Shown here: positions 1 to 11,740 of the stretch, piece after piece
Layout of the letters: every line of letters starts with the position of its first letter
How positions within the stretch are numbered: the first letter of the stretch is position 1
Source: Megaustenia siamemsis
Taxonomy: Eukaryota; Mollusca; Gastropoda; Stylommatophora; Ariophantidae
DNA length: 64,000 nucleotides
Assembly (NCBI GenBank): GCA_032433765.1
Contig: JAVIAB010000160.1
Span: 34,753,702 to 34,817,701 of the forward strand
Direction of reading: 5' to 3'
The notes under the pieces: model-generated
Database searches by the model: none
What the model saw: the letters and a program-made list of their open reading frames with translations, nothing else
What the model was told of the DNA's origin: nothing
Program-made: the position numbers and the translations under genes

Positions 1-450
1 CAGGTTCCTATTTGAGTGCCTGCTTTGAGATTCATTTGTAGTCTCTTCTCACCACATGGTCAACATATAACCACCTTCTTCTCTTGATTATAGTTGATAT
101 TTTTGTTTGCTTTGTCGTTTCTCATATTTCTACACTAGTCTTGAACTCATCCCATGGTATACAAAGTATTTTCCTCTGGCCTTTGTTTTCATATGCATCC
201 AGTTTATTTTCTATTTCTTTAGTTGTTTTCCAGCTCTCACATGTTTTAGTAAGGGTGGATAATAGATTTCATTTGAAAATCCTAAGCTTTATTTTTATGC
301 TTAGTATTTTTTATTTCCATATCTTATCAAGGTTTATGAAAATCTTTACTGCCTTCACTATTCTGATTCTAATCTCCCTCTCCCTCCTGATCTGTGCAGC
401 TTCCAAGATATACAAAGTGATCTACTTCTTCCACTGGTGTTTTTTCCAAG
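1..450 (-). pseudogene. Degenerate non-LTR retrotransposon RT C-terminal region
   Basis: Read on the minus strand from about 450 downward, broken frames give recognisable pieces of the region after the catalytic palm of an endonuclease-reverse transcriptase. They include VEEVDHFVYLGSCTDQEG, a segment like CESWKTTKEIENKL, and further on RRRWLYV.HVVRRDYK and KQALK.EPEG. This order (YLGS, then ETW/SWKTT, then a basic RRW..GH..R block, then Q.L.W.PEG) is usual for this class of LINE. Stops and frameshifts interrupt it, so it is a dead copy, and its 3' end lies beyond the window start. The long plus-strand frame over the same bases (84-674) is rich in F, I, L and S and is the antisense of this relic. 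I infer the family from motif order and cannot assign a clade. Confidence 0.6.
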
Positions 451-1101
451 GTATATTTTTTAACTACAACTTGGTAAATAAAAATGTAAAGCATCACAGG
501 TATAAATGTGTGTATTTATATATACTTTACAAAGTTATATTTTCAAATTTAAATTTATATACATCCAATCACTATAATCACGAATTAGTCTTTGGCATTG
601 CTATGGAGGGTCACAGACAGTGTGAGAGTTTTGTTACTTCCCTTTATAATGCAGCAGTAATTACCAATCCATAACTAGGGATAACAGTTAGAAAGAAGAT
701 TACTATATCCCATAGAAAATTGGCCACTTGACATGTAGTTTGATACTAATTATAGTCAGGATATGTGGTCCCTGGGGTTTGATAAACGGTGTATATTAGT
801 GATAAATAATCACGATAATCTGTTCTTTTCACTGATGTGAATTTGCGTCTGTATGATTGTTTTTACTTATACCAGTTGCAGATTTGTTATTTTTTATCAT
901 CTTACTTTGGCTCTCTGAATAAAACCTTTTTTTTTGTTCATTAATTATTTTTAATTTCATATTTTTTTCCATATCTCAAAGTAATCTAAAAATGAATGTT
1001 CATGCTCAAGGTGAGACCTGATTGTTTTTTTCTCTAAACTGGCTTGTTATGTCATGGAGTTGGTAAGAAAAAGAACTTTCAGAGAGGATTTTGTTGAATA
1101 G
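451..1101. other. AT-rich stretch, nothing recognised
   Basis: No coding signal, repeat array or TSD-bounded insertion was found here. The antisense frame of the LINE relic runs to 674 with low-complexity composition. Confidence 0.5.
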
Positions 1102-1283
1102 TACCGTAATAGAACCAGCCTTAAATGGGTACCGGACTTTTTCTGGGAAAGTAAAGTGGCACGGGCGTAATACCGACCACATTACCCCAAAAATCATGTG
1201 CTGAAGGTCTGTAAAATTTATGGTCACTAACATCATATTCCCTATACGCCACTTGGCATGGGACTTTTTTTACCATAATAGAA
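1102..1283 (+). mobile_element. 5'-truncated copy of the tRNA-headed SINE (family S1)
   Basis: The body 1115-1270 matches the 3' half of the full-length SINE at 17449-17706: the ccttaaatgggtaccgg segment, the ccgaccacattacccc block, and the terminal ccctatacgccacttgg block followed by T-rich sequence. It is flanked by a 13-bp TSD, taccgtaatagaa at 1102-1114 and taccataatagaa at 1271-1283, with one mismatch. The tRNA-like head is absent, so this is a truncated insertion. Confidence 0.8.
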
Positions 1284-1429
1284 AGTCTGTATAGAAGAGC
1301 ATTTCAACAATGACAATCTGATGCTAAAAAAAATGCACCCCTGGTAAAGCTAGTGATTTGACACTTGGGATTTTTGGCTCTTCAAGAAGAGTAGATTCAC
1401 TCATCATAACTTTAAGGTGTTACTAATGT

Positions 1430-2422
1430 CAGACAGTTTTTCTCTCTCTCTCTCTCTGCGTTCAGGACTCAATCAGAGTAAGGATTCCAGACTCTCATAT
1501 GAAGTCAGCTGTCAGGCTAAGTGTGTTGATCGCCCCCACAGACTGAACATCACAATTAGAGTCTGTCAGATCCACTCTGACTGAACACCCGTTAATACGT
1601 TGCACTGTGTTCTGCGCCAGTGGCCCAGTGCATCCGATTTCAGCCAGCATTTTGTTCGGGTTTGCTTTCCCTAGCCTTTGATTGTCCCCAATCTTCCTGC
1701 AAGGCAGCAGATTGTCTTTTCTGTAGGGGGATTCTGCCCTTAGATGGTAGGCCCTCCCAGGTTTATGAGCACCATCTGCCCGAGTCACTAGAGGTGACTA
1801 ACACAGACATGCACACACAAAGATGGGAGATGTGACTAACACAGACACGGACACACAAAGATGTGAGATGTGACTAACACAGACATACACACACAAAGAT
1901 GTGACTAACACAGACATGCACACACAAAGATATGAGATGTGACTAATACAGACATGCACACAGCGATACGAGGCATGACTAACACTGACACACATCAAGA
2001 TATATGACACATGACTAACATAAACATGCACATAAAGATATGAGATATAACTGACATTGACATGCACACACAAAGATATGACACATGCCTAACATAGACA
2101 TGCACACAAAGATAAGAGATATGACTAACATAGCCATGCGCACACAAGGATATGAGATGGGACTAACATAGCCATGCACACACAAGGATATGAGATGTGA
2201 CAAACACAGACATGCACACACAAAGATATGAGATATGACTAACATAAACATGCACACAAAGATATGAGATATCACTAACCCAGACATGCACACACAAAGA
2301 TATGACATATGACTAACACTGGTACACACTAAGATATGAGATATGACTAAACACAGACACACATAAAGATATGAGACATGATTAACACGGACACACCGAG
2401 ATATGACTAACAGACAGTTTTT
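1430..2422 (-). mobile_element. LINE 3' end plus internal minisatellite, bounded by a 12-bp TSD
   Basis: A perfect 12-bp duplication, cagacagttttt, lies at 1430-1441 and 2411-2422. Between the copies are a (CT)n run that is the tail of a minus-strand element (about 1442-1457), the 3' end of an RNase H-type LINE (to about 1790), and then a 37-bp tandem array. The LINE part matches the 3' ends at 6585 and 41216 (gactcaatcagagtaggattccagactct). On the minus strand it gives a C-terminal piece with LGKANPNKMLAEIGCTGPLA, which resembles the tail after the last Cys/His block of such ORFs. The TSD enclosing both parts means the array arose within the insertion or travelled with it. Confidence 0.75.
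1791..2410. repeat. Minisatellite, about 37-bp unit
   Basis: About 16 imperfect copies of a unit like gactaacacagacatgcaca + cacaaagatatgagatat. Units vary by small deletions and substitutions. Open frames across it on both strands are by-products of the repetition. Confidence 0.9.
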
Positions 2423-2471
2423 AGCTTGTGCTGTTTTTTTTAGCATCAGTGTGAGAAAAGCACAAAATTTT

Positions 2472-3157
2472 TTTTTCTAATTCATCACCATCATTGAGTG
2501 CCGTCTCCGCATCGAAGGTTGGCTACCATGGAGTGCCATTCTGCTCTGTCTCTTGCTTTGATGGTGCAGACTGTTATAGGCTGACTTGTTCATCTTTTGA
2601 TGTTACTCATCTATGTTAGTCTTGGTTTGCCTCTGCCTCTTTTACCTTGTATTTTCCCTTCCAATATTACTTTTAGTAGACTGTTGAGTCTTTTAAAATT
2701 CCCCAAAAATTTAATTTGTCTTGTTCTAATTGTGTTTAGTAGTTCTCTTTTAATTTTTAGCTGTTTTAAAACTTCATCGTTTGTTTTCTTTTCTTTCCAT
2801 CGAATTCTACCTATTCGTCTATAAATCCACATTTCAAAGGCTTACATTTTCTGCTCTGTTTTCTTGTCTAATGTCCACGTTTCTGCACCATACAGGAATA
2901 TTGAGAAGATGTAACATTTTGTTATTCTTAGTTTTAGCCCTGGTGTTATTTGTTTTGATGTTAGTATACTTTTCATGGCATTAAAATTACTTTTTGCCAT
3001 ACCTATTCTTTTGTTTATTTCAGTTGTACATTTTCTATCACTGGTTATAGTATGTCCCAGGTAGTTGTAGCTCTGAACTGTCTCTAGGTGTATTCCTTCA
3101 ACTTTGATATTTATTTTTAGGTCTTGATCTTTTCTTATGATCATAGTTTTTCTAATT
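2472..3157 (-). mobile_element. 5'-truncated LINE (family L-EN), RT C-terminal region to 3' tail
   Basis: A perfect 11-bp TSD, tttttctaatt, flanks the element at 2472-2482 and 3147-3157. The minus strand encodes, across one frame break, the post-palm part of an endonuclease-reverse transcriptase: NYLGHTITSD, a block like YGAETWTLDKKTEQK, EAFEMWIYRRIGRI, NDEVLKQLKIKRELL, and GKRGRGKPRLTW near the C-terminus. The 3' end is a short (ATG)n-like run next to the left TSD. No catalytic YxDD box is present. It is nearly identical in layout to the copy at 15902-16504. It is a dead-on-arrival insertion. Confidence 0.85.
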
Positions 3158-3189
3158 AAGAAAGAAAATTAACTCACGTTAAAATTTTG

Positions 3190-4006
3190 TGTTAAAAACT
3201 TCATTAGGCTGAATATACTTATTTAGCAGTGGGTGAGAGAGGGAGAGAAGGAGAGTAAGGGAAAGTGGTGAGAGTGGGGGAAGCATAGCATTAGGAGCGA
3301 CCAAGAAATATGAGGAGAATAGTGTTAGAGGTTAAACAGGAGTCTCGTGATTGATAAGGTTATAAATATGGAGGTGCGTGGATGACATAGAGATATTTTG
3401 ATTGGTAGATAGGTAGAGGAAATGAGTTTTGATTGGTTAGGAGACAGGATATTTAAGTCGATGCATGGAGAAAGAGGCTCTTCAGAGAAATTTCACGCTC
3501 AGGGAGGAACAGGATCGGCGCCACCAGTAAGCGGTAGCCTGTAGGGGCTAAGAGAGCCCAACAGTCAGCATGGTTAGTAGCAGATTAAGTAATTAGTTAG
3601 AGTCGAGAGTCTCTAGTGTATAAAAGAGACAGTGAATTAGTTAGTAGTAGAGAGCTCCAGAGATTATTACCTCATAGAGGACAATAGTGACGACGGTCTG
3701 ATCAAGCATCAGAGGGAGAGCTCATTGAGCATAAGTCATCGTAGATAGTAGCATTAGGAGCCACGTTAATAGGCGCCTAGTAGATGCAGAACATTCTTAG
3801 TAAGGCGGAGTGAGACAGAAGACTAGATGTGAGATTATCCAGTAGAGATGTGAATTCTGTGACCTGACGTGTGAATCGCTGAGCGAGATGTGTTGACCGC
3901 TGGCTGCTGTGAATAATTGTACATAGTTGCCATTGTTAGAGCTGTCAAAATAAAGATCTATGACCTTTTCAACATCAGCAGTGTGCAGCCATTTATTTGT
4001 CTAACA
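3190..4006 (+). repeat. Candidate solo LTR (weak)
   Basis: The stretch begins TGTT and ends AACA. It has a TATA-like atatttaag near 3448 and an AATAAA signal near 3950, spaced as in a U3-R-U5 layout, and its purine-rich composition differs from both neighbours. I could not find a matching 4-6 bp TSD or a partner LTR, so the boundaries are guesses. It could equally be a unique region or another repeat class. Confidence 0.3.
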
Positions 4007-4873
4007 GTCGTTATATACGCCAGGGTGCTGGACTGAATTGGGAGTTGTTGCAGCACATCTAAGGCAGAGATTAAAGAAGCCAGTTCAGCAAGACCAGATT
4101 ACAACTAAAGTATGAGCTGAGTACATGGAAAACCTGACAGCTGTGATGGGAAGTGAGCATGCAGTTGCCATAGCATGGCTCATGTATCTCATAAAACGTT
4201 ATCATTGCCTGAGCAGTAACAGCACATTTCACGAGTCATGTGTACATACTATCGACACGAGCAGAGAAAGGGTGCCATTGCCAAAGACGGTGTACCATAT
4301 TGGACCATTTATCAAGTCTGTTCAAATGGTGCTGGGCATGTCACATCATTGCCTATCGTAACATTTCATAGAATTAACATCATGATGGGAGACCGGTTAC
4401 AATAGAATAAATAAACAGCCAGTTACACTTACTGTTTTCACAGTACGGCTCCTTTTTTTCATATAGAACATTTTTCTGCCATTTCATAATGTTAACAAAA
4501 ATATCCTGTTTTTAATAAAAACTATAAATTTGTTTTAAATTTGGTCAATCATAGCTTATAATTTTATATCAGTACCATGGCTACTAGTAAATTGTATAAT
4601 CTTTGAGTCGCATTTCATTTCATGGTGACTGACTGTACGAGTATTTAGTGGTGAAATACAGTCCACCTCTAAGTTTGTCTAAAAATGTGTTTGGGTTCTG
4701 TCACTGAAGAATAATAGTAAGCTCAATTTATTTATGTGATTAAATATTTTTTTTATAGTCTTACTTTTCATTAATATATAAACTGTCCATTCTATATCTT
4801 TCATCCTACTGTCATGTTTTGGTCTCAAAGGAAGAATGGGATCTATCTTCCTTTAGTACAAATATGGGCATGT
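4007..4873. other. No feature recognised
   Basis: A short open frame at 4125-4361 on the plus strand (78 codons) has no motif I recognise and no supporting codon pattern. The rest is AT-rich. Confidence 0.4.
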
Positions 4874-4976
4874 TATAGACATTTTTGAACAGAACGGCTT
4901 GGAAAGTGTTTGTTGAAGACCTATGCTCCACAGGGAGCTGAAAGGTAGAAGAAGAAGAAGAAGATATAGACATTTT
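4874..4976 (+). mobile_element. 79-bp ultra-short LINE 3' insertion
   Basis: A perfect 12-bp TSD, tatagacatttt, at 4874-4885 and 4965-4976 encloses 79 bp that encode the last codons of a LINE ORF (AWKVFVEDLCSTGS then stop) and a (GAA)n tail. The same C-terminus occurs in the LINE at 29532-29747 and in the 39-bp array at 29038-29573. This is an extreme 5' truncation. Confidence 0.8.
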
Positions 4977-5269
4977 ATGTCTTGTTATACCATAGAGTCT
5001 TTTAGAATGATTACCTTGATGACAGGTGATATGTATAACATCCTGTTCACTATAACCTACAATACCTGAGGTTGGCATGAAACTTTTCAGTGATTGGGTA
5101 AAGGCTGTATTATGTTTTTCACAGTCTGTTGAAACATTGTAAGTCACCTACATCCTTTTTTCTTCAAAACTTTTTATCCATCGTTTTATTAACTTCATCA
5201 CTGGTGGATGTTTACAATACTTATTCTAAAATTACTATTGCACCATGTTTGACAATTTCATCTTAATCA

Positions 5270-5545
5270 GCCACACAACATACTGTACTGTTTCCTGTCT
5301 TTATACAATTTCTCTCCAACCATTGGCATTTCACCTAGAGGTGAGAATCAAACATTTAGCCACACAACATACTGTACTGTTTCCTGTATTGAAACAATTG
5401 CTCTCCAACCAGTGATATTGTAGCTTGAGGTGAGAATCAAACATTTAGCCACACAACATACTGTACTGTTTCCTGTATTGAAACAATTGCTCTCCAACCA
5501 GTGATATTGCATCTAGAGGTGAGAATCATACATTCAACCACACAA
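5270..5545. repeat. Tandem repeat, about 90-bp unit, three copies
   Basis: Three imperfect copies of a unit carrying ccacacaacatactgtactg, ctctccaacca and aggtgagaatcaaacat. No coding content. Confidence 0.8.
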
Positions 5546-6581
5546 ATTTGAAGAGTGAATCAACTCACCTTCAACAGACATACATAAGTGGACATTAATA
5601 ACAGGCAGTATAATAATTTCAGAACATCCTTTAAGTTTACAAACATCTACTGAGAGAGTAAATTAATTTTCTGTCCATTATTTAAAATTCTTTCTTACTT
5701 ATTTTTTGCTCTCAATTCATCATGTATCCAGATTTCTTCTACATTCCACTCAAGGAATGCATATGATATCAGTTATCTCTATAATTTGAAAGACATGAGC
5801 CCCAAGAAAAATGGCAGACTTATATACCAAAGATATTTTTCTTCAAACTTTAATTAAAATTCATATCTTGTTGCATACAGTTTCAGACATTTTGAGTGTT
5901 TAATGTTTAAGAATGCTGTCATCAGAATGGGACATGCTATTTCCATAGATTTTATCCCAAGGAGGTTCTAGGAACATTTTCTGTTTTCCACTTTTGTAAC
6001 AAATTTAGCCTGTCATCAGTCAGTAGGGTCAATTAATCAGAAGTTTCAATCTTTAAAATGTTAACAGAAGTAGTTAATTGGAAGTCATCGAGTGTTTAAG
6101 TTAATTTACTTTTCTCAATGTTTCAAGTTAAAAAGTTAATGTTTCAATCCTTCTTCTAATGCATTTACCCATTGATTATTTTTATTCCTCACCCATCTTT
6201 AAAGGGATGTTAATATGTATGTAAATACATTGCAATGTGATTTCTAACAATTTACCATATCTGCACCCATTGGTCCAATACATGTGACTTGAACATAGCA
6301 TTTCAAGTACAGGATGCAGTCTCTCTCATTTGACATTCATTTGGCCAAACTGGCAAGCCTATTACCAGAGTCACTATAGGGCGATGGATTAGGATCTTAA
6401 CTCTTTAGCTCCAAAATTATTTTGCTGGTTTGAATGGGATTATCTGTCTTGAATCTGTAAACTACCAAATACTATCAAATTTAAACATCTGCAATTTTGT
6501 ATTTTCTGTTTTCAATTAAAACTTATATTATATATCACATTAAAGAGAGAATATTGCACTTACATGGAGATACTATTTCTC
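5546..6581. other. AT-rich stretch, nothing recognised
   Basis: No array, no element motif and no credible ORF. Confidence 0.45.
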
Positions 6582-7118
6582 TCTCTCTCTCTCTACGATC
6601 AAGACTCAATCAGAGTAGGATTCCAGACTCTCTCATGAAGTCAGCTGTCTGTTTAAGTGATTCGATTGCCCCATATAGTTTCTCTTCCAGGGAGGTGAGT
6701 GTGGACCATGTTGTCCTTCTCAGGACTGTATACTGGGGGCAATCCTGTAGAACATGTTTTGTTGTCCAGTGTACAGTGGCATTGGCTGGTTGTACCTATT
6801 TTGAATTTGGTGAACATATGGTTTCTCATTCTGTTGTGGCCAGTGCATAGGCGAAGTATGATGACTAGATCCCTCCTTGATTGTTGGAGCTATCCGTCCC
6901 TCTCATTATGCTTTGGGTGTTCTCGTTTCCATTTTTCATGATACTGACCTTTGATGATGGATTTGGCTTCATCATAACTGAACGGATGGTTCTCTTGTGG
7001 TAATCCCCCTCCCTCTTAGCTAATTTGTCTGCGCATTCATTTCCGTGTATATTACAGTGTGAAGGCACCCACTGAATGACTTCTCTTTGGAAGTTATTGC
7101 ATAGAGGGTTCTCAAGTC
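6582..7118 (-). mobile_element. 5'-truncated RNase H-type LINE fragment
   Basis: The minus strand encodes the end of an RNase H domain (MPSHCNIHGNECADKLAK, with the SH.. and DKLAK signature of the C-terminal part of the fold) and the linker after it, with a frameshift, down to a (CT)n run that is the 3' tail. It is about 80-90% alike by eye to the longer copy at 41216-42840. The flanks agatactattt (left) and agatacattttt (right) may be a decayed TSD. It is non-functional. Confidence 0.75.
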
Positions 7119-8400
7119 ATCTGAGAGATACATTTTTAAGCCATACTAATAATGAACTGAATATTTTAGAAGTAAAGAGTGAATAAAATGTAAAATTGAT
7201 AATGTCACTCACCAAATTCTAATTCCAGATCATGTTACAATAAATTCTAGTGCAAACATAACTCTAAATATAATTGTATTTAAAGTACATCCATTTATGT
7301 CTTTAGTAGTTGAATATTGCAGTTTAATTTAATAGTAAATTTTACTATTCATATTTGTTGTAGACACAGTATACAGTAAAATAGTGCAACAAATCCCATA
7401 TCCTGTCATTTGACAGACTGGAGATTACACTCACAATAAAATATTATTTACACAAAGATACATTTTATTTTACACATATTACATATTTTTGTTACGAGGT
7501 TGCTGCTCAGTAAATATGCCCCAACTACTTAAGTCATGAAATGTGCCACACCCAGAATCCATTTTTAAATTTAAAAATATCACCCAAAAAAAATTAATCT
7601 ATTTTCAATATTGAATGTGTGACAACCACAAGGATGCTTGTAAATAGAACTAGAAATTAAGAAAGGGAAATCATTTCAAAATATTTGTGAGATTTCATAG
7701 ATATTTTTTACCATGATGTTTAAAAATTGCAGTCATTCTACATCGAAACAATGAGAGTGTTGGTGCGTCATTTTGTGGTGAAAATTCAGAATGACCACAT
7801 CATCAGTTCAGAGTTAAAAGTTAATCAACTGTTGACACTAAGTGCTGACCAATTTCAGACCAGATGCTAACCAGTGGTTTGGTCTCAAATGAATCCTATG
7901 TGGAGCAGTCACATTTATTTTTCTGGTATTTCAGGATCTCAGAGTAGGTTATATTGAGTGCCTCATCCTATAGATTGATGGACAACTTTAATCCCACATT
8001 CGAAATGAGAATGTTAAAGAATGTTTGAAAATGAAAAAGAGCAGACTATATGTTGTAGACATGACAACATTTCAAAAACAGTAAAATTCCTAACTTCATT
8101 AAAAAATAAAATTAATCAAGTGTTTGAGTTGCCAAAGGGAGCTTCAAATGTAGTACAAAGTTAATGCTGTGAGCAGAGTTCTTCCTGTGTAATGAGGCAA
8201 ATGATTGGTTTGCTAATATTCACTTTACCCAGCCAATCATGAAGGTCCTATATATAAGAACAATAGCAATTGGTAATTTTAGAGTGGATTTTGAACATTA
8301 TACAACTTGTTTTCTTTTTGGAAGCCACAGTAGTTCTGTTATTAGTGCAATAGATAGCCAGAACGAGGATTTTAACCCTTTCCCATCGACACAGCACCAG
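7119..8400. other. AT-rich stretch, nothing recognised
   Basis: No repeat family, array or ORF above background was seen. Confidence 0.45.
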
Positions 8401-8404
8401 TTTT

Positions 8405-8605
8405 TTGTTTTATATTGGCAAGGCATGCCATTGTTGGGTACAGGTTCAAATCCTGGTTCAGACTGTTTATTGTACTCTGTTCCTTCTGTTGTTGATTAGT
8501 GGATTTCTCTAAGTGCTATAAAAATACATGTGTCCTTGTATGTTTATGTGTGTAACACACCACAGAAGTTTCCTTCTGCAATAAATATCCAGTTATTTAC
8601 TAGGA
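8405..8605 (+). mobile_element. SINE-like copy (family S3), first of two
   Basis: A tRNA-like head with a B-box-like caggttcaaatcctgg near 8440 is followed by a body that ends aataaatatccagttattta. The same layout occurs again at 8620-8830, so this is a tandem or independent pair of one SINE family. I found no clear TSD. Confidence 0.5.
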
Positions 8606-8619
8606 TTGTCTTCTATGAT

Positions 8620-8830
8620 TAGTGAACTGGGCTACTAAGGACAAAAGTATGGGTTCAATACTGATCTACAGCTCCAAGTTTTTCCCAGTCATTCTCTGTG
8701 CTTTCTTTTGTGGATTTTCTGTCATAAAACTGCGTGAGTCTTTGTATATGTGTTTGTATAATGTTATCGCACCTCGAATGTTTACTTCCTTAATAAATAT
8801 CCAATTATTTACTTTCATTAGATTCAGAGA
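8620..8830 (+). mobile_element. SINE-like copy (family S3), second of two
   Basis: It has a head like gtgaactgggctactaagg + gggttcaata, then the shared body and the 3' end aataaatatccaattattta. It is more diverged in the B-box region than its neighbour. Confidence 0.5.
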
Positions 8831-9011
8831 TTTATGATGGTAAATGCCAAAAGAACAAAGAAAGTAACATTCAGAGGAGTGGGAATTTGGTTTTCTGAAT
8901 TCTACTTGATCTTGTATGTGCATGTGTAATATTTTATAAATAGTCTTACCTGGCAAAAATCATTTAAAACCTTTATTTATTTCCTGGGATTTTGTCTTTG
9001 GATCATCATCA

Positions 9012-9295
9012 CTTCACTCAGGTAAAAAAAAGTAAAGTACCCCCGTCACGCCAAGTGGCGTATAGGGAAATATGGTGTTAGTGACCCTATATTTTACAGA
9101 CCTTCAGCACATGATTTTTGGGGTAATGTGGTTGGTATTATGCCCGTGCTGCTTTACTTTCCCAGAAAAAAATCTGGTACCCATTTAAGGCTGGGTGAAC
9201 CCGGAAGCCGTCGGTTGGGATCAAACCCTACCCCTTGTCCTTTGTAGTTCAGTTCACTAACCACTGAGCTATTGCGGCTCCCTTCACTCAGGTAA
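9012..9295 (-). mobile_element. Full-length tRNA-headed SINE (family S1)
   Basis: A perfect TSD (cttcactcaggtaa, 14 bp, the last bases ambiguous with the A-rich tail) lies at 9012-9025 and 9282-9295. On the minus strand the order is tRNA-like head (A box like tagctcagtggt, B box ggtttgatccc, slightly decayed), the conserved middle, and the 3' end that matches the gccacttggcg block, then an A/T-rich tail. It mirrors the copy at 17449-17706. Confidence 0.88.
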
Positions 9296-9814
9296 TGCCC
9301 ATTATCATTTTGATCTATTTCCTGATGATACAGAAAGATTTAAACATAGAGCATGAACTTCGTAACACTGGTTTAATGTTCCCCAAGGGTATTTCAAATA
9401 AAAAGTTGACTAATTATTGTGAAAGATAGTAGGAATTTTACTTTTATTTTTGTTGCTTACATTTGGTCCAGGCGGCAACATACACCTCTTATAAATGTTC
9501 AAAGGCCACAGTTTATCACTATAATGTGCTCAATTTAATACATCCCTACTTTTTATCACCCATCTCCAAAGTGACTAGGCACTTGATCTTATCTACCTTG
9601 AGATCTGGCACAGTGGAAAATACTAGTCACCTCAAATGTAGTTAAATCAGGTATCTTGTGATTGTGAAGCAAACAACTTAATCACAATGCTACAGTTACT
9701 TTGGGGAAAGGGGGGGGGGGTGATTTGGACGAGTGGAGACGTGTCTTCCTATTTCTGTATATGGGACTTGGACTCTTTTCAGACAGAACACGTTCTGGTA
9801 AACTTTTAAGATTT
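9296..9814. other. No feature recognised; G-rich run near 9703-9720
   Basis: Apart from a short poly-G tract (about 15 G, with an A interruption nearby), no structure was found. Confidence 0.4.
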
Positions 9815-9960
9815 TAATCTATCTATCTATATATTGACCTTTCGAGCCGTAGCCAGCCCATAGGGCATAGACCAAGATGCTCTTTCTCTTATCTAAATTT
9901 TTATTCTAGCACTTTTCAATCCTTGTAAAGATCATTTATCAAATCATTCTTTTGATTTTT
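9815..9960 (-). repeat. Interspersed repeat with (TAGA)n tail, copy 1
   Basis: The reverse complement of 9815-9960 matches 13625-13775 through the block ctatgggccggctatggctc, then gaaaggccaata and a (TAGA)n run. The tail suggests the 3' end of a retroposed element, of unknown class. Confidence 0.65.
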
Positions 9961-10047
9961 CTCTTAACATATGTAAATATACCAGGTTTAGAGACCTGGT
10001 ACATTATGGTTTTCTCATTTTATGGGATGTCATGACAGAGTTCCAGG

Positions 10048-10103
10048 AAACTTATTTTTTTTTTAAATTAAAAAAATTTTTTTTTTTTTTTTTTTTTTTT
10101 TTG
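10048..10103. repeat. Poly-T tract
   Basis: A long T run interrupted by a few A residues, possibly the tail of an unrecognised insertion. Confidence 0.7.
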
Positions 10104-10184
10104 TAAAGAAAAAAAAGACTATATGACAGTCATCACTGTACACACATGTACAGTAACAGTAGAGGCCAGAGTTGTAAATAGTCA

Positions 10185-10340
10185 GAGTACTAGTACAAGA
10201 TGATACAAGACATGTAAAAAGAATATGGTTTGATGACGGTTTACACCAATCAAATTGAGAGTGGATGCATTATGCTGTGAAACGTATGTAGCCAAAATCG
10301 GCATGGCGCATAGTGCGGCGAAATGCACGCAAAGAATTAA
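10185..10340 (-). mobile_element. Partial copy of the TTAA MITE
   Basis: In reverse orientation it matches the interior and one end of the MITE at 29860-30162: the block acaagacatgtaaaaagaat, atatggtttgatg, caatcaaattgag and gcggcgaaa. It ends next to TTAA at 10337-10340. The other terminus is lost or too diverged to find. Confidence 0.65.
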
Positions 10341-11740
10341 AGTTAACATTGTATATAGATTTAGTTCACTTTCATTAAAGTAAGTTTAATTAAGTTGCTA
10401 AATAGTTTTATAATACTCATAAAGCCATCACAGTCTGTGAGACAAAGATTATGACTGGATCTTTATTTGAATAGTTTATTTGACTCTTCATATAAATTAG
10501 TATGCCTATCCAAGCTGTCTTTATTTCACATAACAGAATGTAAGAATTCACTGCCATTTAATTGAACTACATCAATCTGCACCATAATTGTGCAAGCTGA
10601 TTTTGTTTCTTGAGATTAAAATGCATTTAACACATTGTTTTACTATTCTGTTTCTCATTTGCTGTGTTTAAAAAATATATGACTGCATTTCATGAACTTT
10701 ATTGTTTTTTTTTTCTGCTCAAGGTTAATTCCTCCAATTTGCTTCATGTGGCCTAGATATTACTGTTGTCAATGCCAGAGTCTTATATTGATTCATCTTA
10801 TGTATGGTATCTACACACAATGTTGTGGATTATTATTGATTTTTTTATAATTATCATTGAAGTGGGTTTATTTTTACATTGAAGTTTTTTGATGTAAAAT
10901 TATTGTGAACCACGCTCAACAAATGACTAATGATTGCTGTAAACCTTCTGAATGAATTATAATTTGGGAATTTAACCTGGCAAAATATTTGTTTGTTTCA
11001 TGTTGATCCAGCATTGTCTGGGCTCTTGCATCTTGATCCCATAGCAGCCTTTTTTGGGGCCCAGAAACATGGGCAGGTCATAAGTTTTAACCTTCATGAA
11101 AAAATAAGGACCCAGTAAATAATTATTCAGTGTCAAAAATTGATTATGCATGAGAGTAGTGAGAACACATGAAGTACCAAAACCCACACCAGGATCAGAC
11201 ACAACCGGATGGTGATGAACCCAAGAACAGATGTGAAAAGAACACATAATTAGCACTTTGAATGAAAATAGAAAACAATAGATACATCTGCACAGTGACA
11301 AGCTGACTAGAGAAGAGACATAAGAGTATTACTGATAATTAAATTTAATAAATACTGGATTAGATTATCACTTATTTCACATTTGGCCACAAATATTAAG
11401 GCTCAAAATAATAAATATTTAACGAGCCATTTTCAGTGTAGGGATGTCAGTAAAAGTGTTGTCCATACATTGTTATCTCCATAAAGATTAACAACTGCTC
11501 TTATTTCTATCAAGCTTGTTGTAAGATTTTTTACATCTCAAAATTTTCCATGAGAAATTTGCTCCTAAATCAAAGTCTGGGAAGACAGTCACATATACTT
11601 GTTTGCTGAAGGAAAGCTCTGGATTAAGGTTCTGGATAAGGTACAAAGCATATTGTGATGAAACGTGAATGAAGAAAAGGAAGTTGCAATAAAAATAGAA
11701 TTGAACCAATTGATATCTCAAATAAGTCTCTCCAAAGACT
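10341..11740. other. AT-rich stretch, nothing recognised
   Basis: The open frames here (for example 10972-11301 minus) are without recognisable domains or repeats. Confidence 0.4.

Noticed and set aside
84..674. 196-codon plus-strand frame with membrane-like composition
   Set aside because: The lower half is antisense to a degenerate LINE RT on the minus strand, and the F/I/L/S richness is what antisense AT-rich sequence gives.
3190..4006. Confident LTR retrotransposon call
   Set aside because: No TSD, no second LTR and no gag-pol. Only TG...CA ends, a TATA-like motif and AATAAA, so it is listed as weak.
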